A stretch of DNA of 30,098 nt from Candidatus Woykebacteria bacterium RIFCSPLOWO2_01_FULL_43_14 (GCA_001816835.1 MHDB01000016.1:4922-35019), one strand, 5' to 3'. Positions 1 through 7,316 are shown, counted from the first letter of the stretch. The notes: generated from the sequence alone by a model not told the origin. Program-made: numbers and translations.

Positions 1-14
1 AGAATTGGCTAACT

Positions 15-233
15 ATGATTACAAAACAGATTTTCAAAATTGAAGGCATGCACTGTACCTCGTGCTCCTTACTGATTGAAGGGGATTTAGAAGATCTTAA
101 TGGGGTGCTAAACGCACAGGCAAATTATGTCCGAAGTGAATGCTTGGTGGAATTTGATGATGAGCAATTGAATACCGAAGTGATAATCGGAACAGTTGCC
201 CAAATAGGTTACAAATTACAACCTCTAACCTAA
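15..233 (+). CDS. Heavy-metal-associated (HMA) domain protein, copper-chaperone-like
   Basis: A 72-residue single HMA domain. The metal-binding loop GMHCTSC is at residues 11-17, with the CxxC pair at C14 and C17, followed by the typical helix. The length equals a free-standing CopZ-type chaperone or a detached N-terminal domain. The family binds Cu(I) or a similar soft metal through the two cysteines and passes it to a P-type ATPase or membrane protein. The ATG at 15 is the only sensible start, but only 14 bases precede it, so its promoter and upstream partner are outside the window. No clear Shine-Dalgarno sequence. The fold is certain; the metal and partner are inferred. Confidence 0.85.
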   Translation: MITKQIFKIEGMHCTSCSLLIEGDLEDLNGVLNAQANYVRSECLVEFDDEQLNTEVIIGTVAQIGYKLQPLT

Positions 234-242
234 CTACTACCT

Positions 243-950
243 TTAAATCGCGTCCTTACCCACAATAACCAAAACATCAGTAGTGGGCTTTACTTCACCT
301 TCAGGTAAAGGTCCTGATTGGGCAGAGAGGGTAGTAATAATATTTTTTACCATATCCTTAAACTTCCCAGACAAATCTACCACAAGGGTGTTTTCGTATT
401 CTTTCTTGACAGAGGAATCCCGACGAATATCCAGGTTAGTATATTTAGATTTAAGAGTTGTTTCGACTTTATTGGTCAAACCAGCGTTGTTAGTGCCGTT
501 ATAGAGAGTAACAACAACGTTGGCTGGCGAGGGAGATGGAGACGCAGCCTGATCACCTGCTTGGCCAGATTCATCTTGGACATCTCTAATAGGACCAATA
601 TCAATAATCTTTTTGGTAGAAGGTCTGTAAAGAATTGCTTTTTTGGCTTTCGTGTAAATCAAAACCTTGTCGTCATTCTGAGTTTTGGCGAAAAATGGCT
701 GCTCTTTGAGCTTCTCCGCATCAATAACCGTGGCCACCGTAGGATCCTCATCTTGAGGCAATTCCACAAGCATCCCGACTTCCGCAGTCAGCTTTTTGAC
801 TTCTTCCTGAGCCGCTTTTTGAGCAGTCGAGGGGTCAGTTTTAATGGTCTTAATTTCTTTCTGGGCTTTTTGGTACTCCCAATAAAAATATCCTGTACCG
901 CCTATTCCAGCTAAGGTCAATAAAACCAACACGGGTATCAACTTCATCAT
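243..950 (-). CDS. Membrane-anchored protein with LytR C-terminal (LytR_C) domain
   Basis: 235 residues. An N-terminal hydrophobic segment (about residues 4-22) acts as an uncleaved signal anchor and is followed by a charged, probably coiled stretch (25-58). A Ser/Pro linker near 140-147 leads to a C-terminal region (about 148-235) with the LytR_C pattern VTLYNGT, then an alternating beta/alpha arrangement ending in a hydrophobic strand with VLVIVG. The domain occurs at the C-terminus of LytR-CpsA-Psr proteins and alone in many secreted proteins; its role is poorly defined and usually taken as cell-wall or surface related. The LCP catalytic domain is absent. An AAGGAG sequence lies about 10 bases before the ATG pair, so this gene uses a leader with an SD. 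It converges on the HMA gene. Confidence 0.7.
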   Translation of the reverse strand: MMKLIPVLVLLTLAGIGGTGYFYWEYQKAQKEIKTIKTDPSTAQKAAQEEVKKLTAEVGMLVELPQDEDPTVATVIDAEKLKEQPFFAKTQNDDKVLIYTKAKKAILYRPSTKKIIDIGPIRDVQDESGQAGDQAASPSPSPANVVVTLYNGTNNAGLTNKVETTLKSKYTNLDIRRDSSVKKEYENTLVVDLSGKFKDMVKNIITTLSAQSGPLPEGEVKPTTDVLVIVGKDAI

Positions 951-1025
951 ACAAGCAAAACTCCTTCGAATCTAACTTTAGCATATCCAAATTCGGCAAA
1001 GCAAGCCTGAATATAACTATTTCTA

Positions 1026-1751
1026 TCAGGAAATATGGTTGGAGGTCTTTTTACCTGTTGCAAGCTTGGTCTGCGTTTCACGAACAGCAATCTTGGGAAG
1101 GAGGTCTTTATTTTCGGCAAGATACTCCTCAACACGAGATCGGTAGTTGGCTATTAAATCCCGCAGGATCCAGGAAATGGCTTTGGTAATAAGAACATCT
1201 CTTTCGTCCTTTAGACGATCGATAATTTCAAAAGCCAAGTGTCCAAGACGAGGATCCGGAGATTTGGCAACCACTTTGGTCAGCAAAACCAAGCTGGCCC
1301 GCCGTTTGGCAATTTCCTTGCTTTTTGAAAACTGCTCAATCATTGGTTTCCATACATTCCATTTTTCAAGGAACTCTTCGGCCTCAAAAGTCGATTGGCA
1401 CAGGGAATCAACTTCCGCCCAACCTTCTAAATGTGAAAGCCAGTTATCCAAAAGTCGGGGATTAATTTGTTTACGGAACCGAGGACAGGTATCGAGCAAG
1501 TTACTAGCGATTGTTTTCTCCTCATAGGATTCCCCTAAATATAGAGAGTCAAGAAGTTCAATAAAGTCGGGGAGAGAAATATTTTTATGTGTCTTTACCC
1601 ATTCTTTCGCCAGTGCCCGGCGGATAGGGACTCTCAAACCATAGAACTTATGAGAAGTGCCATGATACCTTTGAAGAAAATCTGTGGTTTCTTTAGAGTC
1701 TGCTTGATTTTTGCGTATTACATCGAGAATTTCTTTATAAAATGAATTCAC
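1026..1751 (-). CDS. AlkD-like DNA alkylation repair enzyme (HEAT-like repeats)
   Basis: 241 residues, nearly all helical in HEAT-like pairs, the usual length for the AlkC/AlkD superfamily. The N-terminal motif YGLRVPIRR (37-45) is typical. W111 and D115 (GWAEVD) and W184 (AISW) fall at positions matching the DNA-binding and catalytic W/D/W set of Bacillus AlkD, so it is probably an active glycosylase that removes N3/N7-alkylated purines without base flipping. The start is GTG at 1751, exactly six bases after a TGGCATAAT extended -10, so the mRNA is probably leaderless. It is monocistronic. Family assignment is strong; substrate range is inferred. Confidence 0.85.
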   Translation of the reverse strand: MNSFYKEILDVIRKNQADSKETTDFLQRYHGTSHKFYGLRVPIRRALAKEWVKTHKNISLPDFIELLDSLYLGESYEEKTIASNLLDTCPRFRKQINPRLLDNWLSHLEGWAEVDSLCQSTFEAEEFLEKWNVWKPMIEQFSKSKEIAKRRASLVLLTKVVAKSPDPRLGHLAFEIIDRLKDERDVLITKAISWILRDLIANYRSRVEEYLAENKDLLPKIAVRETQTKLATGKKTSNHIS

Positions 1752-1757
1752 GGACTC

Positions 1758-1766
1758 ATTATGCCA
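1758..1766 (-). promoter_or_regulatory. Extended -10 promoter of the AlkD-like gene
   Basis: The minus strand reads TGG-CATAAT. Six bases separate the hexamer from the GTG start, which places the start codon at the predicted +1. No convincing -35 was found. Confidence 0.5.
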
Positions 1767-1785
1767 GGTAAGTTAGAAACAAAGA

Positions 1786-1813
1786 AAGCCATCAAACTGA
1801 AGTCTGATGGCTT
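1786..1813 (-). terminator. Rho-independent terminator after the Cys-rich gene pair
   Basis: A 9-bp perfect stem (AAGCCATCA with TGATGGCTT) is followed on the minus strand by a T-rich tract. The 3' arm overlaps the stop codon of the 1812-2270 gene. Confidence 0.75.
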
Positions 1814-2270
1814 AAGATAAAACTTGGTCTGACCATAGCGCTCGATACCGAGGAACCAAGTCTGGAGTTAGGCGACATCCAGGACAGGCCCAGTGGTAAA
1901 GAAGCGATTGGTCTTGGGGAGACAACTCGTTCGGGACGTGACTTTCGCCTGTTGCTATGAACGACTCCACACAACATGACGGAAAGCCGAAAAACTCCCC
2001 CTCACTCCGGATAACCTCAGGTGTCTTAACGAGTGTAGTTCCTTCAAATTGATTGTGGTAACAGTCAACAAGACTCGCATCTCTACTAAATACCACGTGA
2101 GTAACTACGGTTCCATCCAAAGCTACTCGGTGGACTTTTCGATACCTAAGTCCCAACGCCCTAAGGGTTTGAAGCTCCTCCCGACCCAGATCCCATTCCA
2201 CCCGGCTGAGAGGTTTTACTCCCTCTGTCGTCAGTCCTGCCAGAAAGTCTAGGTCTCCGTTACTTCCCAT
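1812..2270 (-). CDS. Cys-rich protein with GFPxCC motif, resembling DUF483-type proteins
   Basis: 152 residues. Two cysteine-bearing motifs stand out in the second half: FGFPSCCVESF (about 93-103) and HWACPGC (about 126-132) followed by a helix. The pattern GFPxCCxxxF plus a distal CPxC recalls DUF483-like proteins of unknown function, and the cysteines could form a metal site. I cannot assign a reaction. Its ATG overlaps the end of the upstream 79-residue gene by 11 bases, so the two are probably translationally coupled and work together. A terminator sits on its stop codon. Confidence 0.6.
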   Translation of the reverse strand: MGSNGDLDFLAGLTTEGVKPLSRVEWDLGREELQTLRALGLRYRKVHRVALDGTVVTHVVFSRDASLVDCYHNQFEGTTLVKTPEVIRSEGEFFGFPSCCVESFIATGESHVPNELSPQDQSLLYHWACPGCRLTPDLVPRYRALWSDQVLS

Positions 2271-2499
2271 GTGACCTTTTCAATCCTTCAACAAGTTGGT
2301 CGAGTGTAGCCTGGTCAAGCGCGTGCTTAGACGCCGGTGACGAAGAATGAGTTGCGCCGTCACCAGCCCCAGTTTTCTGGAACCTGGTAAACATAGGAGC
2401 CGTAGACCCACAATAAGGGCAGACCTCAAATCCCTTGTAAGTCTTAGCCCCAGGAAGAGGCAAACTACTAAGAATCACGTGTTCGCAGAACTGTCCCAC
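2260..2499 (-). CDS. Small putative zinc-ribbon protein, first gene of a two-gene operon
   Basis: 79 residues with C5 (FCEH) and a CPYCG knuckle at about residues 27-31, followed by a low-complexity Gly/Ser/Ala region and a short C-terminal helix. It looks like a minimal metal-binding protein; family unknown. The start is GTG at 2499, supported by GAGGAG seven bases upstream. It is expressed from a strong promoter with a palindrome over the -10, and it overlaps the downstream Cys-rich gene. Confidence 0.6.
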   Translation of the reverse strand: MGQFCEHVILSSLPLPGAKTYKGFEVCPYCGSTAPMFTRFQKTGAGDGATHSSSPASKHALDQATLDQLVEGLKRSHGK

Positions 2500-2515
2500 T
2501 GATCAACTCCTCGCT

Positions 2516-2536
2516 GTATAGTGGCTCCCACTATAC
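2516..2536. promoter_or_regulatory. Operator-like perfect palindrome over a -10 box
   Basis: Two 9-base arms, GTATAGTGG and CCACTATAC, are separated by three bases. The palindrome contains the -10 hexamer and the predicted start site of the minus-strand promoter at 2530-2558. Its place fits a repressor operator; as RNA it could also form a 5' hairpin. Confidence 0.55.
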
Positions 2537-2558
2537 CAAAAATGAGAGATTAAGTCAA
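2530..2558 (-). promoter_or_regulatory. Sigma70-type promoter of the Cys-rich operon
   Basis: The minus strand shows TTGACT, a 17-base spacer and TATAGT (preceded by TGG), about 30 bases before the GTG at 2499. It is the best -35/-10 pair on the minus strand in this region. Confidence 0.7.
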
Positions 2559-2584
2559 CATTATAGGTTAAAAACGAAAAAGAA

Positions 2585-2610
2585 AGCCGAAAGCAATGAC
2601 GCCTTCGGCT
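2585..2610 (-). terminator. Rho-independent terminator of the 2689-3150 gene
   Basis: A stem of AGCCGAA with TTCGGCT, with extra internal GC pairs, is followed on the minus strand by TTCTTTTTCGTTTTT. Confidence 0.8.
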
Positions 2611-2688
2611 AGGTTAGTTATACTCCAAAATGCCAATCAAAGAGAATTGCACGCATTCTCCTAGTTTCAGCCATCAAACTATTCTTGG

Positions 2689-3150
2689 CTAGGAGTCAGC
2701 TTGATAGGCTCTTATCTTTTTCTTATGGTGTTCTTCCCCAATGTACAGTTCATGGAGGATCGCCTGAGCAAACAAGTGATTCTGACCCTTTAGGAAAAAT
2801 TGGATCAACAAGCGATTAGGTGGACCTTCTTGCGAAGTGCCCCAAGATATTTGAAGAATATTATCACCAAGTATGACTACATCAGTAATATCCAGTAGCT
2901 GCACCCGAAAAGCATGGGTCGATAAATCACCAAGGTTTGGCGCACCTTGATACTGAACTAAGCAAAAATCAACTGAGTGATCCGTTACCTTAAATACCAT
3001 TTCCTCACCGCTACATTCCGGCTCGACTCGCCGATGTCCATGCAAGTAAATCGCGCTCATCCCAATAGAGTAGGAATTTCGATAAGCACCATTGTCACGC
3101 AAGTACTTAAATACCCGCCATTGCCACGATAACCACGATCCCAGACCCAT
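2689..3150 (-). CDS. Hypothetical protein, 153 residues
   Basis: No family recognised. The protein is soluble, with a Trp-rich N-terminus (LGSWLSWQWRVFKYL), a beta-rich middle and a basic C-terminal tail (HHKKKIR). The start is taken as the ATG at 3150 because AAGGAG lies eight bases before it; the in-frame GTG three codons upstream overlaps that SD. It is expressed from a TGGTATAAT promoter about 40 bases upstream and closed by a good terminator, so it is a single-gene unit. Confidence 0.6.
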   Translation of the reverse strand: MGLGSWLSWQWRVFKYLRDNGAYRNSYSIGMSAIYLHGHRRVEPECSGEEMVFKVTDHSVDFCLVQYQGAPNLGDLSTHAFRVQLLDITDVVILGDNILQISWGTSQEGPPNRLLIQFFLKGQNHLFAQAILHELYIGEEHHKKKIRAYQADS

Positions 3151-3181
3151 CTGTCTCACTCCTTAACCCGAATTGAGAATG

Positions 3182-3195
3182 GGTATATTATACCA
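3182..3195 (-). promoter_or_regulatory. Extended -10 within a short palindrome
   Basis: The minus strand reads TGGTATAAT inside the 13-base palindrome GGTATAATATACC, upstream of the 2689-3150 gene. As at 2516-2536, dyad symmetry coincides with the -10. Confidence 0.5.
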
Positions 3196-3242
3196 CATTA
3201 GTACAAACTATAAGTCTTTTGGATTTTTGATCAAGTTTTACC

Positions 3243-3348
3243 ACACCTGGGAGGTGAGAAGCAAATAGTTTTGCTTCGATGGGAATTGTAGCCAAGCTGT
3301 GCTTAGCGTTAAGCAATTCCCGGGCGATACAGATAGGTCACCTAGGGA
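3243..3348. repeat. Multi-hairpin structured intergenic element (copy A)
   Basis: This element holds a CACCT-GGG-AGGTG hairpin (3244-3256), an 8-bp GAAGCAAA/TTTGCTTC hairpin (about 3257-3277), a GGGAATTG/CAATTCCC long-range stem (about 3280-3320) and, at the right edge, AGATAGGTCACCTAGGGA. The left and right edges resemble the elements at 12001-12035 and 22973-23010. It sits between the Nudix stop, which it slightly overlaps, and the next minus-strand promoter. It could be a mobile palindromic (REP-like) element with an insert, or a structured RNA. Confidence 0.45.
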
Positions 3349-3806
3349 TTTTTATCCCAACCAAACTCAGAATAAAGGTGGCCTTGACGAAAGCTTTCAA
3401 TTGCCACCTGAACGTAATCAATTAGATTTTTAGGAAGTTGCTCAATAGGAAACCAGCTAAGATCATCACACTTATCAGGCTCAGTATTCCCAGGCTCACT
3501 TTGCCATTTTTCAACTACAAAATAAAAATCAACCCGTTCATGATCATTGGACCCCTTACGCCGATGCATTACATGAACGAACCTCAAGTCGTTCTCGTTT
3601 ATGCTCACCCCTACTTCCTCATAGGCTTCCCGAACACCAGCCCTTCGAACACTTTCCTCACCATCAACGTGCCCAGACACCAGACCGTACTTCCCGTCGT
3701 TGTGGCCCGTGTTAGCCCGGTGCAATAGCAAAAGTTTGTCCTCTTTGAAAAAAAGCAAAAAGACCGCTGGAACTAGTTTAAACCTGTCTTTTTTTATTAT
3801 GCTCAT
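3342..3806 (-). CDS. Nudix hydrolase
   Basis: 154 residues with a perfect Nudix box: GHVDGEE at its start, seven residues, then REAYEEVGV (about residues 45-67), which supplies the Mg-binding glutamates. The family hydrolyses nucleoside diphosphates linked to another moiety; the preceding LLLLHR and LVSGH strands are typical of the MutT-like group. The substrate cannot be read from sequence. The ATG at 3806 has no SD; AT-rich sequence just upstream could hold a -10. It lies downstream of the methyltransferase, separated by a hairpin. Confidence 0.85.
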   Translation of the reverse strand: MSIIKKDRFKLVPAVFLLFFKEDKLLLLHRANTGHNDGKYGLVSGHVDGEESVRRAGVREAYEEVGVSINENDLRFVHVMHRRKGSNDHERVDFYFVVEKWQSEPGNTEPDKCDDLSWFPIEQLPKNLIDYVQVAIESFRQGHLYSEFGWDKNP

Positions 3807-3816
3807 ATTTTATATT

Positions 3817-3835
3817 TTACACCTCGGGGGTGTAA
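3817..3835 (-). terminator. Hairpin after the methyltransferase gene
   Basis: A 7-bp stem, TTACACC with GGTGTAA, has a 5-base loop and starts a few bases after the methyltransferase stop. The minus-strand tail is A/T mixed rather than pure T, so termination may be weak. The hairpin resembles the left hairpin of the repeated elements. Confidence 0.45.
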
Positions 3836-3837
3836 GA

Positions 3838-4737
3838 CTAGCCTTTCTTCGAAACAAGAATAATATAATTTCCTACATCCAGGTTTATCAAATCAACCAG
3901 CAAAAACGCTGATATCACATTATTGGTAAACTCGTGTGGTAGAGCTCTGATAAGCAATTTTGATAGAAAAATGGGTAAACAAAAAAAGGCATCTGCCTTC
4001 TTTTCAAAACTCCTAAGGGTAGGCAATGTAAGGGGGGACACGTCTTCTTCAAAAATTACCTTAAAACCTGATTTGATAACTTTTGCTTTAAACAGATCGT
4101 AGTTTTCAAAGTTTTCTATTAACATGCCTTTCTGAGCTACATCGACAGCCAATATTTCGTCATTTGATAGTTCGTCAGTGTTTTTATTTAAGTAACCGTC
4201 GATAACGACAAGCAAACCGTTTGGCTTTAAAACTTTTCTTGCTTGAGCCAAGACTTTTTCCTTATCATTGCTGTAACAAAGTGACTCGATTATGAAAACT
4301 AAGTCAAAAGAGTTCGGTTTGAACTCGTCCAGATTATGGTAATCACCAAAATGCGGATAAAAATTTGAACAATTGTTTTTAACCCCAGACAGCTGACCGC
4401 CGGGTAAATCCAAACCATGGAATTCAGTTTCAGTATTCCTTTTAGCCAAATATAGACTATTGGCTCCCCGACCAGCGGCTAATTCCAAAACTTTCTTGGC
4501 TTTTATTCCCTGAAGATATATCTCAACGACTCTTACTGGCTCCACAAGATCGTCTTTTTGGTAGCTTCCATTTCTGGTTATACCAATATGAATATAACTT
4601 GGGTCGTGAAAAAATGAATAACTTAAGCTGTTTATTTTGTAGTATTTATTAATTGCTTCCTGATCAGTTTTAATTGATCTAACTTTGGCAATATCAAATA
4701 CTTTCTTTATTCTTCTTAACTTCTCTTCTAAGTTCAT
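3838..4737 (-). CDS. Class I SAM-dependent methyltransferase
   Basis: 299 residues. Motif I, VLELAAGRGANSLYLA, lies at about 83-98; the acidic residue after strand 2 is in HGLDLPGG (107-114), and motif post-II SFDLVFIIESLCY and motif III LKPNGLLVVIDGY follow. This is the Rossmann core of small-molecule methyltransferases (Methyltransf_11 type). About 35 N-terminal residues and a hydrophobic C-terminal region near 255-299 extend beyond the core. The acceptor is unknown. The ATG at 4737 lies about ten bases after a TGTTACAAT extended -10, so the leader is nearly absent. It is divergent from the aldo/keto reductase across a palindrome-rich 110-base region. Confidence 0.8.
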   Translation of the reverse strand: MNLEEKLRRIKKVFDIAKVRSIKTDQEAINKYYKINSLSYSFFHDPSYIHIGITRNGSYQKDDLVEPVRVVEIYLQGIKAKKVLELAAGRGANSLYLAKRNTETEFHGLDLPGGQLSGVKNNCSNFYPHFGDYHNLDEFKPNSFDLVFIIESLCYSNDKEKVLAQARKVLKPNGLLVVIDGYLNKNTDELSNDEILAVDVAQKGMLIENFENYDLFKAKVIKSGFKVIFEEDVSPLTLPTLRSFEKKADAFFCLPIFLSKLLIRALPHEFTNNVISAFLLVDLINLDVGNYIILVSKKG

Positions 4738-4747
4738 AGATTGTTTT

Positions 4748-4756
4748 ATTGTAACA
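4748..4756 (-). promoter_or_regulatory. Extended -10 of the methyltransferase gene
   Basis: The minus strand reads TGT-TACAAT, ten bases before the ATG, giving a predicted leader of about four bases. No clear -35. Confidence 0.4.
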
Positions 4757-4766
4757 AGTTTGGCGG

Positions 4767-4814
4767 AGTCAGACTTGAATCTGGGGTCCGACCCTTGAAC
4801 CTAGGGTCGGACCC
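4767..4814. repeat. Three phased GTCNGAC palindromes, last two forming a 12-bp hairpin
   Basis: Palindromes AGTCAGACT, GGGTCCGACCC and GGGTCGGACCC are centred at 4771, 4789 and 4809 (18 and 20 bases apart) inside a degenerate ~20-base tandem repeat. The second and third also form a perfect 12-bp inverted repeat (4784-4795 with 4803-4814) with a 7-base loop. This may be an operator array for the divergent promoters or a REP-like palindromic unit. Confidence 0.6.
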
Positions 4815-4832
4815 TTTTATCAAGGTCGGTTC

Positions 4833-4841
4833 TGGTATAAT
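4833..4841 (+). promoter_or_regulatory. Extended -10 of the aldo/keto reductase gene
   Basis: TGG-TATAAT, perfect match. Exactly six bases follow before the ATT at 4848, so the predicted +1 coincides with the first base of the proposed start codon. Confidence 0.6.
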
Positions 4842-4847
4842 AAAATT

Positions 4848-5663
4848 ATTAAAACATTTCAGCTCAATAGCACTACATCTATCCCAGCTCTTGGGCTTGG
4901 GACATATAAATTGAGGGGGCAGGAGTGCGTCTCGGCCGTCGTAAAAGCCTTAGAAATCGGCTATCGTCACCTTGATACCGCCGATAGCTATGAAAATCAC
5001 CGAGAAGTGGCTCAGGGAATAAAGCAGTCTGGGATAAAAAGGGAGGAGCTGTTTATTACCACCAAAGTTCGGCGGGATGACCTTCACACGCAAAACCTTT
5101 TGGACGCAGCCCATAGATTTCTAGAAGAACTTCACACAGATTATGTAGATTTACTCCTTATTCATTGGCCCAATAAAGCTATTCCCGTAGGGGAGTCTCT
5201 TGAAGCAATGGAACAACTCCGATCAGAAAAAATAATACGCACAATTGGTGTATCCAACTTTACGATCCGCCACATCGAAGAAGTATTAAAAACAGGTATC
5301 GAAGTAGCTAGTAATCAAGTCGAATTTCACCCAAGTCTTAACCAAAAAGAACTAAAAAACTTCTGTGATCAAAACAAAATTGTGATCACAGCTTACTCTC
5401 CCCTAGCCAGGGGTTATGATCTGGAACTCCCAGTTATTAAAGACTTAAGTCAAAAATACGGCAAAACTCCCTCTCAAGTTATCTTGAATTGGCTTGTCAA
5501 CAAAGGTCTAGTCGCCATTCCAAAATCTTCCAATCCCCAAAGGTTGCTCGAAAACTTCCAAAGCCTCGACTGGCAAATAGACCCTCAAGACATGGAACTA
5601 ATCGATAATATCAACGAAAACCACCGCGCCGTCACCCCTGTCTTCGCGGAGTTTGATTATTAG
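4848..5663 (+). CDS. Aldo/keto reductase, probably initiated at AUU
   Basis: NADPH-dependent reductase of carbonyls with a TIM-barrel fold. Counting from 4848, the tetrad is D43, Y48, K73 and H106 (in LDTADSY, TTKV, IHWP), spaced as in the family; the cofactor-site motifs GVSNF and PKSS are also present. The first ATG-like start in frame is a TTG at 4911, but the frame upstream clearly encodes the family's first strand, with SIPALGLGTYKLRG directly before and across that TTG. The frame is open back to 4779 with no ATG, GTG or TTG. ATT at 4848 falls at the predicted +1 of a TGGTATAAT promoter. Alternatives are a mutated start (decayed gene), a sequencing error, or a truncated protein from 4911, which would lack the first beta strand. 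Confidence 0.8.
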   Translation: MKTFQLNSTTSIPALGLGTYKLRGQECVSAVVKALEIGYRHLDTADSYENHREVAQGIKQSGIKREELFITTKVRRDDLHTQNLLDAAHRFLEELHTDYVDLLLIHWPNKAIPVGESLEAMEQLRSEKIIRTIGVSNFTIRHIEEVLKTGIEVASNQVEFHPSLNQKELKNFCDQNKIVITAYSPLARGYDLELPVIKDLSQKYGKTPSQVILNWLVNKGLVAIPKSSNPQRLLENFQSLDWQIDPQDMELIDNINENHRAVTPVFAEFDY

Positions 5664-5734
5664 GAATCTCTTGAACACCAAAATACTGTCTAGTAAAGAT
5701 TAACCATACCGTGATATTAAAGTAACTAATCGTT

Positions 5735-5743
5735 TGGTATACT
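5735..5743 (+). promoter_or_regulatory. Extended -10 of the P1 peptidase gene
   Basis: TGG-TATACT, six bases before the ATG at 5750, so the start codon is at the predicted +1. Confidence 0.5.
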
Positions 5744-5749
5744 GAGGTC

Positions 5750-6596
5750 ATGCAAAACAAAACCCTTACAGCGCTAAAAGGCGTTAAAGTCGGCCATTCC
5801 ACGCATTTAGATAAACTTACTGGTTGCACCCTTGTCGTGTTTGATGGATGGTATCCAACGGCTTATAAATCCTACGGCGGTTCTCCGGGAACATTCAATA
5901 CAGAAATTTTAAACAACGGTATGAGTTTCTATCGTAGTAATGGCATATTTGTCGCTGGAGGAAGCTTAACGGGTTTAATGTCGGCTTCAGATATTATGCA
6001 AGCCATGATAGAAAATAAAATTGGTTCAGTTGAAAACGGAACCAAAAATGCTGGAATGAAAGCAGGAGTAGGCTCTGCTCGTATTGATTTGGGTAAACGG
6101 AGCTTTTGTTTCTGCAATGTCTGTTGTAAACGCACTTGGCAATGTGGTTAAGGAAGATGGCACTATCTTAGCTGGTAACAGGGACGAGAATAAGAAGTTT
6201 AAGGTATTTGAAGACACTACAGAGTTTGTTACCAACAGCAAGATGAATACGACAATAACAATCGTGGGTACAAATGTAGACTTAAAAACTAGAGAAAACT
6301 ATGAGCGGCTTGCTCACATGGCTACTCACGGACAAGTTAGGGCAATCAACCCCGTCCATACATCCGTTGATGGTGATACTGTTTTTGTGTTTTCCACAGA
6401 GGAGATTAAATCACCGCTAAATAGCTTTGGTAAATACTTTGAAACTCCTGATTGGCCGTTATTTACAGTAGATGTGGTGGGTAATACAGCCGCAAAAGCC
6501 GTTCAAGAAAGCATTTACGATGCTTGCTATAAAGCGGAGACAATTCAGTTTGAAGGAGCCTACAAAGGAATTGTGCCTTCTACGAAGGATATATAG
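5750..6596 (+). pseudogene. P1 (S58/DmpA-type) peptidase, broken by a one-base frameshift
   Basis: Two overlapping frames together give one 281-residue P1-family aminopeptidase, a self-cleaving N-terminal-nucleophile hydrolase. Frame 1 (5750 to about 6097) has VGHSTHLDKLTGCTLV and GVGSARIDLG; frame 2 (about 6098-6596) continues with GAFVSAMSVVNALGNVV, NTTITIVGTN (likely nucleophile region) and INPVHTSVDGDTVFVFST. Removing one A from the AAA run at 6095-6097 restores DLGNGAF without loss. The cause may be a real inactivating insertion or an assembly error at a homopolymer. The downstream frame retains intact, conserved motifs, so any decay is recent. The anchored protein gene at 6600 follows after three bases. 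Confidence 0.8.
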
Positions 6597-6599
6597 AAA

Positions 6600-7316
6600 A
6601 TGAAAACTTTTCTCGTTATCCTACCCGTTATTTTTCTCGCGCTTATGGTGGCAGGATATTATGGTTTTGTTCCAGAGCTTTCTACTTTGTTAGGAGCAGA
6701 CAAACCCCGAGATTTAGGGATTCATCCTACCAGTCAAGACCTAGCTAGCGCCCAATCTAAGTCTGGCGTAAATTTCTCTGAGATAACCTCCGCTGCTACT
6801 CCTGAGGAAACCCTCAAGTTTTCGGGAAAAATCGATATAAACAACTCGTTTACTGATGCAGAAATGACTGCTATGGCCCTAGACAATCCCTGGAAATACA
6901 ACTTTTTAAAAGGCTCACAGGTAAAATTTAATGCCGATGGCTCTACCGAAATGTCAGGAATATTTTATGCAGATAGACTAAAAGGGTATGCCAAAGCCCA
7001 TGGGATAAACGAGAGAGATATAAAACCAGCCCTAGATGCCGTAGGACTCTTACCTTTTAACCCACCGTATTATCTGAAAATGAATGTCGGTATACAAGAT
7101 GGTCACATGACCATGAATATCTCTGATTTAGAAATAGGAAAAATTAATCTGACTTCAACTGTGGTGTTAAAAGAAAATTCTGAGGCAATTGCCTCCTTTA
7201 TTCAGGATGAAGTTATTAACGCTACACCAGGCGTGGAAGTTCAATCACTAACAACCAGCAACGGAGCGCTAAACTATAAAGGCTCTTTCCCTCAAACTAT
7301 TTCTGTTGCACATTAG
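6600..7316 (+). CDS. Hypothetical membrane-anchored extracytoplasmic protein
   Basis: 238 residues. The N-terminal hydrophobic segment (about 3-22) is an anchor or signal peptide; the remainder is hydrophilic and rich in Asp, Asn, Ser and Thr, with alternating beta strands toward the end (MNVGIQDGHMTMNISDLEIG). No catalytic motif or known domain recognised. It starts three bases after the P1 peptidase stop, so it is probably co-transcribed with it, and it overlaps the convergent LUD gene by four bases. Confidence 0.55.
   Translation: MKTFLVILPVIFLALMVAGYYGFVPELSTLLGADKPRDLGIHPTSQDLASAQSKSGVNFSEITSAATPEETLKFSGKIDINNSFTDAEMTAMALDNPWKYNFLKGSQVKFNADGSTEMSGIFYADRLKGYAKAHGINERDIKPALDAVGLLPFNPPYYLKMNVGIQDGHMTMNISDLEIGKINLTSTVVLKENSEAIASFIQDEVINATPGVEVQSLTTSNGALNYKGSFPQTISVAH

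Noticed and set aside
318..914. 198-residue plus-strand open frame
   Set aside because: It is antisense to the LytR_C gene, has no start signal and shows no family features.
1147..1527. 126-residue plus-strand open frame
   Set aside because: It is antisense to the AlkD-like gene, whose motifs and length are convincing.
2641..2660. GAGAAT/ATTCTC hairpin as a second terminator
   Set aside because: The stem is short and the following T-run is weak, while a clear terminator lies just downstream at 2585-2610.
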